Assembly (NCBI GenBank): GCA_023387335.1
Contig: JAEWIF010000001.1
Span: forward strand, 1-52,969
Reading direction: 5' to 3'
From: Pseudomonadota bacterium
GTDB taxonomy: Bacteria; Pseudomonadota; Gammaproteobacteria; Burkholderiales; Burkholderiaceae_C
DNA length: 52,969 nucleotides
Shown here one piece after another: positions 35,230 to 43,231 of this stretch. The translations under genes were made by a program, and so were the position numbers. Under the pieces are notes generated by a model that made no database searches, was not told the DNA's origin, and saw nothing but the letters and a program-made list of their open reading frames with translations. The first letter of the stretch is position 1; each line of letters starts with the position of its first letter.

Positions 35230-35883
35230 TTACCAGGCGGCGCCGAACGCGCTGCGCAACTCCGCGATCCGCGCTTCGTCCAGCGGTTGCGGCCGCGGCT
35301 GCGACAGCATCCACAGCTTCGCCGTCTCTTCCAGCTCTTCCAGCACGGCCATCGCGCCGGCGGGCGTCTCGTGCCACACGTTGGGGCCGAGCCGCGAGAG
35401 CATGACGGCGCGGATCGGCGTGCCGCCGCGGCGGTAGTGCTCGACACGCTGCGCCACCAGCTCGCCGACCGCGGGATCGCCGGGCCGGTGGTACGGGATC
35501 ACGGGCACGTGGCCCACTTTCATCACGAAGTAAGGCGTGATGGGCGGGAGCAGTTCCTCCTGCGTCGCTTGCAGCGTGAGCGCGACGCAGTGCGTGCTGT
35601 GCGTGTGGATCACGCAACCCGCTTCGGGCGCGGCGTCGTAGATGCGCCGGTGCAGCACCAGCGTCTTGCTGGCGCGGTCGCCGCTCACCTGCCGGCCTTG
35701 CGCATCGACCTTGGCCAGCGATTCCGGCTGCAGGAAGCCGAGGCAGGCATCCGTCGGCGTGATGAGGAAGCCATCGGCCAGCCGCACGCTGACGTTGCCC
35801 GCGGTGGCATGCACGTAGCCGCGCTCGAACAGGCTGCGGCCTACGCGGCAGATCTCGCGGCGCGCCAGGTCTTCGTCGTTCAT
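35230..35883 (-). CDS. otnC: 3-oxo-tetronate 4-phosphate decarboxylase (class II aldolase fold)
   Basis: A 217-residue class II aldolase/adducin protein. It has ATAGNVSVRLADGFLITPT (Gly29-Asn30, phosphate site), VIHTHSTHC with His93 and His95 as metal ligands, and a late LSRLGPNVWHE. OtnC decarboxylates 3-oxo-tetronate 4-phosphate to dihydroxyacetone phosphate. It starts in an ATGA overlap with otnK, the kinase that makes its substrate, so the pair is a classical acid-sugar module. The M residue at 35883 fits the family length; an upstream extension lies inside otnK. Confidence 0.9.
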   Translation of the reverse strand: MNDEDLARREICRVGRSLFERGYVHATAGNVSVRLADGFLITPTDACLGFLQPESLAKVDAQGRQVSGDRASKTLVLHRRIYDAAPEAGCVIHTHSTHCVALTLQATQEELLPPITPYFVMKVGHVPVIPYHRPGDPAVGELVAQRVEHYRRGGTPIRAVMLSRLGPNVWHETPAGAMAVLEELEETAKLWMLSQPRPQPLDEARIAELRSAFGAAW

Positions 35884-37154
35884 GCCAGCACCTCGAAAGA
35901 CTTGCTGAAGAAATCGGCGGTGCCGAAGTTGCCCGACTTCAGCGTGAGGTGAACGCCCGCGCCGTCGCAAGCCTGCGCTTGCGCGAAGCACCACGGCACG
36001 CCCGGATCGATCTGCGGCCCGATGCGCAACTGCCGCACGCCCAGCGCCTGCACCGCCGCGCCCGAGGTTTCCCCGCCCGCGACCACGAGTTGCCGCACGC
36101 CGCGCTGCACCAGCCCCGCGGCGATGGTGGCCAGCGTGCGTTCGACGATCTCGCCCGCGTGCGCGCCACCCAGCGACTGCTGTACCGCCTTCACCGCTTC
36201 GGGCGATGCGGTGGAATAGACCAGCACCGGCCGATCACTGAGCTGCGGCTCGGCCCAGCGCAGCGCCTGCGCCGCGACGTCCTCCCCGGCCGCGATGCGC
36301 ATCGCATCGACCTCGAACGCCGGCAGGCCGCGCGCGATGAAGTCGCGCACCTGCTGCTGCGTGGCGCTGGAACAGCTGCCCGACACCACCGCGCGCGCAC
36401 CCTGCGCCGCCGGCAGGCGCGCCGCGTCGGAGGAGGGTTGCAGTCCGTGGTTGGCCGGCAGCGCGATCGCCACGCCGGAGCCGGCGACCACCAGCGGCGC
36501 ATCGGCGATGGCGCGGCCCAGCGCCATCAGGTCCTGGTTGTCCACGGCATCGACGATGCCGAAGCGCACGCCTTGCGATCGCAGGGCGGCGATGCGCTCA
36601 CGGATCCCGTCGCTGCCGCGCGCCACCACGGCGTGCGGCAGCAGGCCGACGCGGCCGCGGGTCTGCGCCTGCATCACGCGCACCAGGTTCGCGTCGGTCA
36701 TCGGCGTGAGCGGATGGTGGCGCATCCCGGAGTCGCTCAGCAGCATGTCGCCCACGAACAGGTGGCCCTGGTAGATGGTGCGGCCGTTCTCGGGAAAGGC
36801 GGGCGTCACGCAAACGAAGTCGGCGCCCAGTGCATCGGCCAGCGCCTCGGCCACCGGCCCGATGTTGCCGGCCGGCGTGGAATCGAAGGTGGAGCAGACC
36901 TTGAAATAGAACTGGCGGCAGCCGCGCTCCCGCAGCCAGCGCAGCGCGTCCAGCGACTGCGCCACCGCGTCGGCGGCGGGGATGGTGCGCGACTTCAGCG
37001 CGACCACGACCGCGTCGGCGTTCTCGATCGCCGCCTGCGGCACGCCGATGCTCTGCACCGCGCGCATGCCGGCGCGCACCAGGTTGTTGGCGAGATCGGT
37101 CGCGCCGGTGAAGTCGTCGGCGATGCAGCCGAGCAGCAGGGGAGGTGGGCTCAT
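35880..37154 (-). CDS. otnK: 3-oxo-tetronate kinase (DUF1537 family)
   Basis: A 424-residue four-carbon acid sugar kinase. The N-terminal domain has GCIADDFTGATDLANNLVRAGM (residues 9-30) and KVCSTFDSTPAGNIGP. The C-terminal nucleotide-binding domain has VVSGSCSSATQQQV and VVAGGETSGAAVQALGV. It phosphorylates 3-oxo-tetronate at O4. The dehydrogenase that usually makes this substrate (LtnD type) is not in the window. It follows the IclR gene by 11 bases and is likely co-transcribed with it. Confidence 0.92.
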   Translation of the reverse strand: MSPPPLLLGCIADDFTGATDLANNLVRAGMRAVQSIGVPQAAIENADAVVVALKSRTIPAADAVAQSLDALRWLRERGCRQFYFKVCSTFDSTPAGNIGPVAEALADALGADFVCVTPAFPENGRTIYQGHLFVGDMLLSDSGMRHHPLTPMTDANLVRVMQAQTRGRVGLLPHAVVARGSDGIRERIAALRSQGVRFGIVDAVDNQDLMALGRAIADAPLVVAGSGVAIALPANHGLQPSSDAARLPAAQGARAVVSGSCSSATQQQVRDFIARGLPAFEVDAMRIAAGEDVAAQALRWAEPQLSDRPVLVYSTASPEAVKAVQQSLGGAHAGEIVERTLATIAAGLVQRGVRQLVVAGGETSGAAVQALGVRQLRIGPQIDPGVPWCFAQAQACDGAGVHLTLKSGNFGTADFFSKSFEVLA

Positions 37155-37165
37155 GGTGCGCGACT

Positions 37166-37984
37166 CTAGCGCGCCGCGGCCATCCGGGCCCGCTGCGCGA
37201 ACAGCGGCGAGGTGCTGCTGGCCATCGCCAGTTCCGACGCGGCCGCGGTGAGCGCCGGGCCCAGCTGCAGCATGCGCTCGGGCGTCAGCCGCTGCAGCGG
37301 GCCGGCGATGGTGATCACGCCCACCGCCTCGTGCCCGCGGCGCAGCACCGGCGCGGCCATCGCCGTCATGCCGGGGGAGTACATCTCGACGATGGTGGAA
37401 AAGCCGCGTCGCCGGTCTTCGTCCAGCAGCTTCATCAGCGCCTTGAACGTGGTCGGCGCCTTGGGCCCGAACTCCTTGGGCGAGCCGAACCCCTGCAGCG
37501 CGACCAGCTCGGTGGCGCGCTCCTCCGACAGCGTCATCAGCCAGGCATGGCCGCCCGCGCTGCACGACAGGCGCACGTCGATGCCCATGTCGGGGTCGTA
37601 GCGCAGGCCGGCGCGCGCGCCTTGCGCCTTCGCGACGAACGTGAGCCGGTCGCCATCGACGATGGCCAGCCGCACCAGCTCGCCCGAGGCGTCGGCCAGC
37701 CGGTCGATGATCGGCTGCGCGATGTCCACGATGCCGGCCGAACCCAGGAAGGCGAGGCCGATCGCGGGAAGCTTGGTCGTCAGCGCGTAGTCGCCCTGGG
37801 CGCGCAGCTGCCGCACGTAGCCGCAGCGCACCAGTTCGTTCAGCAGCCGGTGCGCCGCGCTGCGGGGCAGGGCCAGCTCGTCCGCCACCGCGGCGAGCGG
37901 CATGCCTTCGGGCTCGGCCGCGAGGGTCTCGAGGATGCGCACCACCCGGTGCACGGTGCCTTGCGTGGCGTTGTCGTTTTGCAT
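37166..37984 (-). CDS. IclR-family regulator 1
   Basis: A 272-residue IclR regulator: winged HTH (TVHRVVRILETLAAEPEGMPLAAVADELALPRSAAHRLLNEL) and an effector domain with RLAIVDGDRLTFVAKAQGARAGLRYDPDMGIDVRLSCSAGGHAWL. It is very similar to the second IclR in this window, so the two are paralogues. Starts at 38035 and 38077 are open, but 37984 aligns with the paralogue and leaves a palindrome (38007-38017) in the divergent intergenic region. It probably controls otnK-otnC and dctP1-aroQ. Confidence 0.88.
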   Translation of the reverse strand: MQNDNATQGTVHRVVRILETLAAEPEGMPLAAVADELALPRSAAHRLLNELVRCGYVRQLRAQGDYALTTKLPAIGLAFLGSAGIVDIAQPIIDRLADASGELVRLAIVDGDRLTFVAKAQGARAGLRYDPDMGIDVRLSCSAGGHAWLMTLSEERATELVALQGFGSPKEFGPKAPTTFKALMKLLDEDRRRGFSTIVEMYSPGMTAMAAPVLRRGHEAVGVITIAGPLQRLTPERMLQLGPALTAAASELAMASSTSPLFAQRARMAAAR

Positions 37985-38006
37985 GGAGGAATGGGATTCC
38001 AGGTCG

Positions 38007-38017
38007 GAACGCTGTTC
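38007..38017. promoter_or_regulatory. GAACGCTGTTC palindrome, candidate IclR operator
   Basis: Between IclR 1 and dctP1. Its 11 bases match the core of the perfect palindrome upstream of IclR 2 (GAACGTCGTTC at 47724-47734) at 9 of 11 positions, differing only in the centre. A second short palindrome, GGAAT-GGG-ATTCC, lies beside it at 37988-38000. Confidence 0.45.
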
Positions 38018-38094
38018 TGGCGCCTTGGCCATCATGCCACCCGTCGCCGGCCCGCCGGCGGTCCGATTCCTCTTCACAGACCAGGAGACAAGCC

Positions 38095-39096
38095 TTGCGA
38101 ACCTTCTTCCGATCCACCCTCTGCGGCGCCGCGCTGGCGCTGCTCGCCCTGGGCGCCGGTGCCCAGGAAGCGCACGTCATCAAGTTCGGCCACCTGAACA
38201 ACACCGACCACCCGGTCAGCATGGGCGTGAAGCGCTTCGCCGAAGTGCTGGCGGCCAAGAGCGGCGGCAAGCTGAAGGTGCAGGAGTTCCCGTCCAACCA
38301 GCTGGGCAACGAGCTGCAGCAGCAGTCCGCGCTGCAAGGCGGCGTGCAGGAGATGACCGCGCCGGCCACCACCTCGCTGGCCGGCATCGTCAAGGAGTTC
38401 GGCCTGGTGGACTTCCCGTTCTCGGTGGCCAACTTCCAGCAGGCCGATGCGCTGCTCGACGGCCCGCTCGGCCAGGCGCTGATCGCCAGGCTGCCGGAGA
38501 AGGGCCTGGTCGCCCTGGGCTTCTGGGACCTCGGTTTCCGCAATGCCACCAACAGCAAGCGCGCGATCACCAAGGCCGAGGACTTCGACGGCCTGAAGAT
38601 GCGCATCATCCCCAATCCGGTGTTCCTCGACACCTTCAAGGCCTTCAAGGCCAACCCGGTGCCGATGCCGTTCGCCGAGCTGTACGGCGCGCTCGAGTCC
38701 CGCGCGGTGGACGGCCAGGAGAACCCGTTCTCGGTGATCCTGTCCAACAAGTTCTTCGAGGTGCAGAAGTACGTCAGCGCCACCAACCACGTGTACGCCG
38801 CCAACATCGTGCTGGTGAGCAAGAAGTTCTGGGACCGGCTCTCGCCCGCGGAGCAGCGCATGATGCAGGAGGCTTTCAACGAGTCGCGCGGCTACCAGCG
38901 CCAGGCCAGCCGCGCCGCCGCGCAGAAGGCCGTGGATGAACTCAAGGCCAAGGGCATGCAGTTCAACGAGGTCGCGCCGGCCGAGCAGGCCCGCATGCGC
39001 GAGATCGCCAAGCCCGTCACCGACAAGTTCGCCGCCAGCTACGACCCGGCGATCGTCAAGCTGTACAACGACGAACTCGCGAAGATCCGCAAATGA
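38095..39096 (+). CDS. TRAP transporter substrate-binding protein (DctP) 1
   Basis: A 333-residue periplasmic DctP protein starting at TTG: AGGAGACA lies 8 bases before it and no ATG exists before residue 43. Signal peptide about 1-23 (GAAALALLALGAGAQ-like, ending GAQ). The core has GHLNNTDHPVSMGVKRF and MRIIPNPVFLDTF; the Arg in this block normally binds the substrate carboxylate. No membrane subunits follow directly; dctQ and dctM lie 1.3 kb downstream. It overlaps aroQ by ATGA. Substrate likely a carboxylic or sugar acid. Confidence 0.9.
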   Translation: MRTFFRSTLCGAALALLALGAGAQEAHVIKFGHLNNTDHPVSMGVKRFAEVLAAKSGGKLKVQEFPSNQLGNELQQQSALQGGVQEMTAPATTSLAGIVKEFGLVDFPFSVANFQQADALLDGPLGQALIARLPEKGLVALGFWDLGFRNATNSKRAITKAEDFDGLKMRIIPNPVFLDTFKAFKANPVPMPFAELYGALESRAVDGQENPFSVILSNKFFEVQKYVSATNHVYAANIVLVSKKFWDRLSPAEQRMMQEAFNESRGYQRQASRAAAQKAVDELKAKGMQFNEVAPAEQARMREIAKPVTDKFAASYDPAIVKLYNDELAKIRK

Positions 39097-39527
39097 AGAT
39101 CCTCGTCCTCCACGGCCCCAACCTGAACCTGTTCGGCCGTCGCGAGCCGCACATCTACGGCACCACCACGCTGGCGCAGATCGACGAGATGCTCGCCAAA
39201 CTTGCCGGCGAGCTTCAGGTGGAACTGGCCACGATCCAGTCCAACCACGAAGGCGCTCTGATCGATTTCCTGCACCAGCACATCGACACGGCGCAGGGCG
39301 CCATCGTCAACCCCGCCGGGCTGACGCAGCACGGCGTGCCGCTGCACGACGCGATCAAGGCCATGCCGTTCCCGGTGCTGGAAGTGCACATGTCCAACAT
39401 CGCCGCGCGCGAGGCCTGGCGCACCCACTCCATCATCTCGCCGGCGGTGAAGGGCACGATCCAGGGCCTGGGCCCGCAGTCGTACCTGCTGGGACTGCGC
39501 GGGGTCGTGGGGCTCGCCCGGGGGTAG
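39093..39527 (+). CDS. aroQ: Type II 3-dehydroquinate dehydratase-like protein
   Basis: A 144-residue AroQ-fold protein. It keeps HGPNLNLFGRREPHIYG with Tyr22, QSNHEGALIDFLH, VNPAG with Asn73, EVHMSN with His99, and REAWRTHS with Arg110. The block usually read as T-H-T-S reads TQHG (Gln79 where a substrate-contacting His is expected), and L-R-D-A is LHDA. Type II enzymes interconvert 3-dehydroquinate and 3-dehydroshikimate as dodecamers. Its place inside a TRAP/AroE-like/QuiC locus suggests catabolic rather than biosynthetic use. The changes may mean an altered substrate. Confidence 0.85.
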   Translation: MKILVLHGPNLNLFGRREPHIYGTTTLAQIDEMLAKLAGELQVELATIQSNHEGALIDFLHQHIDTAQGAIVNPAGLTQHGVPLHDAIKAMPFPVLEVHMSNIAAREAWRTHSIISPAVKGTIQGLGPQSYLLGLRGVVGLARG

Positions 39528-39561
39528 GGAGGGGAGCGGACGACGGTCCGCCTTCCCGTCC

Positions 39562-39567
39562 TATACT
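39562..39567 (+). promoter_or_regulatory. Probable -10 element of tetR (TATACT)
   Basis: TATACT stands out in GC-rich DNA. Transcription would begin at about 39574-39575, exactly at the first possible tetR ATG. A palindrome GCGGAC-GACG-GTCCGC (39536-39551) covers the expected -35 area and could be an operator. Confidence 0.45.
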
Positions 39568-39574
39568 TTCATGA

Positions 39575-40237
39575 ATGAACGAACCAGTCCGTGCCAAGCG
39601 GATGGCCCGCAAGGAGACCGGCCGCACCAACGACCCGGAGCGCACCAAGGCCAACATCCTCGAGGTGGCCGAGGCCGAGTTCGGCGAGAAGGGGCTGGCC
39701 GGCGCGCGCATCGACGAGATCGCCGAGCTCACCCGCACTTCCAAGCGGATGATCTACTACTACTTCGGCAGCAAGGAGGGCCTGTACCTCGCGGCGCTGG
39801 AGGAGGCCTACCGGCGCACCCGCGAAGTGGAAGCCGAGCTGCACCTGGAGGACCTGGAGCCCGAGGACGCCTTGCGCCGCCTCGTGGCCTTCACCTTCGA
39901 CCACCACCTGGCGCACGAGAGCTACATCCGGCTGGTGATGTCCGAGAACATCCACCGCGGCGAGTACCTCGCGGCCAGCGCGCGCATCCAGGACCTGAAC
40001 GTGCCGGCCATCGCGGCACTGCGCCGGCTGTGCGAGCGCGGCGTCAAGGCCGGCGTGTTCCGCAGGGGCCTGGACCCGGTGGACATCCATGCGTCCATCT
40101 CGGCGCTGAGCTTCTTCAACGTGTCCAACCGGCACACCTTCGGGCTGATCTTCAAGCTCGACATGAAATCACCGGCGTACATCGCCCAGCGCCGCGACAA
40201 CGTCGTCGAGATGATCGTGCGCTTCTGCCGCAAGTAG
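39575..40237 (+). CDS. TetR-family regulator
   Basis: A 220-residue TetR protein. HTH: TKANILEVAEAEFGEKGLAGARIDEIAELTRTSKRMIYYYFGSKEGLYLAAL (about 24-75). The C-terminal domain has FTFDHHLAHESYIRLVMSENIHRGEYL and TFGLIFKLDMKSPAYIAQRR, close to TetR C-terminal families near aromatic or dicarboxylate genes. The ATG at 39575 gives a leaderless mRNA if TATACT is the promoter; ATG 39602 (residue 10) is an alternative that would leave the repeated motif 39578-39594 outside the coding sequence. Likely represses itself and dctQM. Confidence 0.9.
   Translation: MNEPVRAKRMARKETGRTNDPERTKANILEVAEAEFGEKGLAGARIDEIAELTRTSKRMIYYYFGSKEGLYLAALEEAYRRTREVEAELHLEDLEPEDALRRLVAFTFDHHLAHESYIRLVMSENIHRGEYLAASARIQDLNVPAIAALRRLCERGVKAGVFRRGLDPVDIHASISALSFFNVSNRHTFGLIFKLDMKSPAYIAQRRDNVVEMIVRFCRK
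39578..39594. promoter_or_regulatory. Repeated 17-base motif, copy 1 (candidate TetR site)
   Basis: AACGAACCAGTCCGTGC, matching 40302-40318 at 15 of 17 positions. It lies at or just after the predicted transcription start of tetR, a good place for autorepression. Confidence 0.5.
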
Positions 40238-40301
40238 CCGCCGCCTGCCGCGCGGCCGAGCCGGGCTGCGTCCGGCGCCTAGGTGATTTCCCCCGGTGTA
40301 A

Positions 40302-40318
40302 AACTAACCAGTCCGTAC
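40302..40318. promoter_or_regulatory. Repeated 17-base motif, copy 2 (candidate TetR site)
   Basis: AACTAACCAGTCCGTAC, 29 bases before the dctQ start. Two near-identical copies in front of a TetR gene and the next operon are what a TetR regulon would show. A possible -10 (TAAAAC) overlaps it. Confidence 0.5.
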
Positions 40319-40346
40319 AAAATGGCCGGACTTCAAGGAGACGCCC

Positions 40347-40895
40347 GTGCTCGATGCTTTGATCGACCGGCTGTGCCGTTTGTTTTCATTCCTCATGGTC
40401 GCGGCGCTCGCGCTGATGGTGGTCATGGTGTTCGGCAACGTGGTGCTTCGCTACGGCTTCAACTCCGGCATCACGGTGTCGGAGGAACTGTCGCGATGGC
40501 TGTTCGTGTGGATGACGTTCCTCGGCGCCGTCGTCGCGCTGCGCGCGCACGGCCACCTGGGCACCGACTCGCTGGTGTCGCGCCTGCCGGTCGCCGGCAA
40601 GAAGATCTGCCTCGGCACGACGCACCTGATCATGCTGTACATGTGCTGGCTGATGGGTCGCGGCGCGTGGCAGCAGACCGTCATCAACTACGGCACCACC
40701 AGCGCGGTGATGGAGGCTTCGCTCGCCTGGTTCTACGCGAGCGGCGTGGTGTTCGCGGTGCTCGCCTTCGCCATCGTCGCCCTGGAGTTCTTCAAGCTCG
40801 TGACCGGCAAGCTGGCCGATGACCAGCTGATCGGCATCGTCGAATCCGAGGAAGAGGTGGTCGCCAAGCCCGCCGCCGCCGGGAGCCAGTCATGA
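40347..40895 (+). CDS. dctQ: TRAP transporter small permease (DctQ)
   Basis: A 182-residue membrane protein starting at GTG with AAGGAG 6 bases upstream. Four TM helices: about 12-35, 47-65, 88-108 and 127-150. The SEELSRWLFVWMTFLGAVVALRAHGHLG block is diagnostic of DctQ. It pairs with DctM, whose ATG overlaps its stop (ATGA). It is the only small permease subunit in the window, although three binding proteins are present. Confidence 0.95.
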   Translation: MLDALIDRLCRLFSFLMVAALALMVVMVFGNVVLRYGFNSGITVSEELSRWLFVWMTFLGAVVALRAHGHLGTDSLVSRLPVAGKKICLGTTHLIMLYMCWLMGRGAWQQTVINYGTTSAVMEASLAWFYASGVVFAVLAFAIVALEFFKLVTGKLADDQLIGIVESEEEVVAKPAAAGSQS

Positions 40896-42172
40896 CCATC
40901 GCCGTCTTCCTGGGATCGCTGCTCGGCGCCATGGCGCTGGGCGTGCCCATCGCATTCGCGCTGCTGGCCTGCGGCGCCGCCCTCATGTGGCACCTGGGCA
41001 CGTTCGATCCGCAGATCCTCGCGCAGAACACCATCGAGGGCGCCAACAGCTTCCCGCTGCTGGCCGTCCCGTTCTTCATGCTGGCCGGCGAGATCATGAA
41101 CACGGGCGGCCTGTCGCGCCGCATCGTGAACCTGGCGATGGCGCTGGTGGGCCACGTGCGCGGCGGGCTCGGCTACGTGGCGATCATCGCCGCGGCGCTC
41201 TTGTCGGCGCTGTCGGGCTCCGCCGTGGCCGACGCCGCCGCGCTGGCCGCCTTGCTGCTGCCGATGATGAACAAGGCGGGCTACGACCGCGCCCGCTCGG
41301 CCGGCCTGCTGTCCTCGGCCGCGGTGATGGGTCCCATCATCCCGCCGAGCATCGGCTTCGTGGTGTTCGGCGTCGCGGCCAACGTGTCGATCTCCAAGCT
41401 GTTCATCGCCGGCATCTTCCCCGGCATCCTGCTGGGCGCGGCCCTGTGGCTGACGTGGTGGTGGCTGGTGCGCAAGGACAGGATCGAGCCGCCGCCGCGC
41501 GCCAGCCGCACCGAAGTGCTGGTCGCGCTCAAGGACGCCACCTTCGCGCTGGGGCTGCCGGTCATCGTCATCGTCGGCCTGAAGTTCGGCGTGTTCACGC
41601 CGACCGAAGCGGCCGTGGTCGCCGCGGTGTACGCGCTGTTCGTCTCCACGGTGGTCTACCGCGAACTGAAGGTCTCGCAGCTGTACGGCCTCTTCCAGGC
41701 GGCGGCGCAGACCACCGCGGTGGTGATGTTCCTGGTCGCGGCGGCGATGGTGTCGGCCTGGATGATCACCGTGGCCAACCTGCCCAACGAGATCGTCACG
41801 CTGCTCAAGCCGCTGCTGGACAGCCCGACGCTGCTGATGATCGCCATCATGGTCCTGACGATGGTGGTCGGCACCGCGATGGACATGACGCCCACCATCC
41901 TGATCCTCACGCCGGTGCTGATGCCGCTGGTGAAGGCGGCGGGCATCGACCCCGTCTACTTCGGCGTGCTGTTCATGATCAACAACTCGATCGGCCTGAT
42001 CACGCCGCCCGTGGGAACCATCCTCAGCACCGTGGCCGGCGTCGGCAAGATGAGCATGGACGAAGTCACCAAGGGGGTGTGGCCGTTCATGGCCGCGCAG
42101 TTCGTGGTGATGTTCCTGATGGTCCTGTTTCCGCAGCTGGTGATGGTGCCGGCGCGCTGGCTGTACGGCTGA
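40892..42172 (+). CDS. dctM: TRAP transporter large permease (DctM)
   Basis: A 426-residue DctM with about 12 hydrophobic helices. Marker blocks: LAVPFFMLAGEIMNTGGLSRRIV, LSALSGSAVADAAALAALLLPMM, GPIIPPSIGFVVFG, and the mirrored NNSIGLITPPVGTILSTV. It is the Na+-coupled translocation subunit. It forms the operon dctQ-dctM-dctP2-aroE-like-VOC-QuiC-like. Confidence 0.96.
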   Translation: MTIAVFLGSLLGAMALGVPIAFALLACGAALMWHLGTFDPQILAQNTIEGANSFPLLAVPFFMLAGEIMNTGGLSRRIVNLAMALVGHVRGGLGYVAIIAAALLSALSGSAVADAAALAALLLPMMNKAGYDRARSAGLLSSAAVMGPIIPPSIGFVVFGVAANVSISKLFIAGIFPGILLGAALWLTWWWLVRKDRIEPPPRASRTEVLVALKDATFALGLPVIVIVGLKFGVFTPTEAAVVAAVYALFVSTVVYRELKVSQLYGLFQAAAQTTAVVMFLVAAAMVSAWMITVANLPNEIVTLLKPLLDSPTLLMIAIMVLTMVVGTAMDMTPTILILTPVLMPLVKAAGIDPVYFGVLFMINNSIGLITPPVGTILSTVAGVGKMSMDEVTKGVWPFMAAQFVVMFLMVLFPQLVMVPARWLYG

Positions 42173-42214
42173 TCCCGCCTTCCGATTTCCCTTCGCACCC
42201 CAGGAGACAAAGCC

Positions 42215-43213
42215 ATGAAACGACTCTTCGTGAAGACCCTGCTGGCCGCCGTGGCGGTCGCCGCCGTGGGCGTCGCGCAGGCCCAGGTCAAGACGATCAA
42301 GTTCGCCAACCAGAACGCCAAGGGCCATCCCATCGTGCTCGGCATGGAGAAGTTCGCCGAACTGGTGGAGCAGAAGTCGGGCGGCAAGATGAAGGTCAAC
42401 GTCTTCCCGGGCGGCGCGCTGGGCAGCGACCAGGCCAACGTCTCCATGCTGCAGGGCGGCACGCTGGAGATGGCCGCGATGAACTCGGGCATCTTCGCCA
42501 GCGTGGTCAAGGACTTCGCGGTCTACGACTTCCCGTTCCTCTTCTCCACGCCGAAGGAGGCCGATGCCGTCACCGACGGGCCGGTGGGCCGCCAGCTGCA
42601 CGCCAGGCTGGAAGAGAAGGGCATGGTGGGCCTGGCCTACTACGAACTCGGCTTCCGCGAGCTCACCAACAGCAAGCGCCCGATCAACAAGGTGGAAGAC
42701 ATCGCGGGCCTGAAGCTGCGCGTGATCCCCAATCCGATCAACGTGGACTGGGTCAGCGCGCTCGGCGCCAACCCGACGCCGCTGCCTTTCCCCGAGCTGT
42801 ACGCCGCGCTGGAGCAGAAGGCCGTGGACGGGCAGGAGAACCCGGTGGCCACCATCCAGGGCGCCAAGCTGTTCGAGGTGCAGAAGTACATGACGCTGAC
42901 CAACCACCAGTACAACCCGCAGTCGGTGGTGGTGAGCAAGAAGTACTGGGACTCGCTCTCGGCCGAGGAGAAGAAGGTGCTGCAGGACGCCGCCAGCGAA
43001 TCGTCCAGGTACCAGCGCGAGCAGTCGCGCAGCGCCGCCGCCGGCATCCTCGACGCGCTGAAGAAGGCCGGCATGCAGGTGAACGAACTGCCCGCCGCCG
43101 AGGTGGACAAGCTGCGCGACAAGATGAAGCCGGTGATCGCCAAGCACAGCGCCAACGTCGGCGAAGCCACCGTCAAGGCGGTCCTCGCCGAGGTGGAGAA
43201 GGCCCGCAAGTAG
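42215..43213 (+). CDS. dctP: TRAP transporter substrate-binding protein (DctP) 2
   Basis: A 332-residue periplasmic protein directly after dctM, so the cognate binding protein. Signal peptide about 1-26 (ending AQAQ). Blocks: FANQNAKGHPIVLGMEKFAEL, GGALGSDQANVSMLQGG, LRVIPNPINVDWVSALGANP (carboxylate-binding Arg) and ALEQKAVDGQENP. AGGAGACAAAG precedes the ATG, the same leader as dctP1. Closely related to the other two DctP proteins here. Confidence 0.94.
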   Translation: MKRLFVKTLLAAVAVAAVGVAQAQVKTIKFANQNAKGHPIVLGMEKFAELVEQKSGGKMKVNVFPGGALGSDQANVSMLQGGTLEMAAMNSGIFASVVKDFAVYDFPFLFSTPKEADAVTDGPVGRQLHARLEEKGMVGLAYYELGFRELTNSKRPINKVEDIAGLKLRVIPNPINVDWVSALGANPTPLPFPELYAALEQKAVDGQENPVATIQGAKLFEVQKYMTLTNHQYNPQSVVVSKKYWDSLSAEEKKVLQDAASESSRYQREQSRSAAAGILDALKKAGMQVNELPAAEVDKLRDKMKPVIAKHSANVGEATVKAVLAEVEKARK

Positions 43214-43231
43214 GCCTTCCCGCGACCGCGC

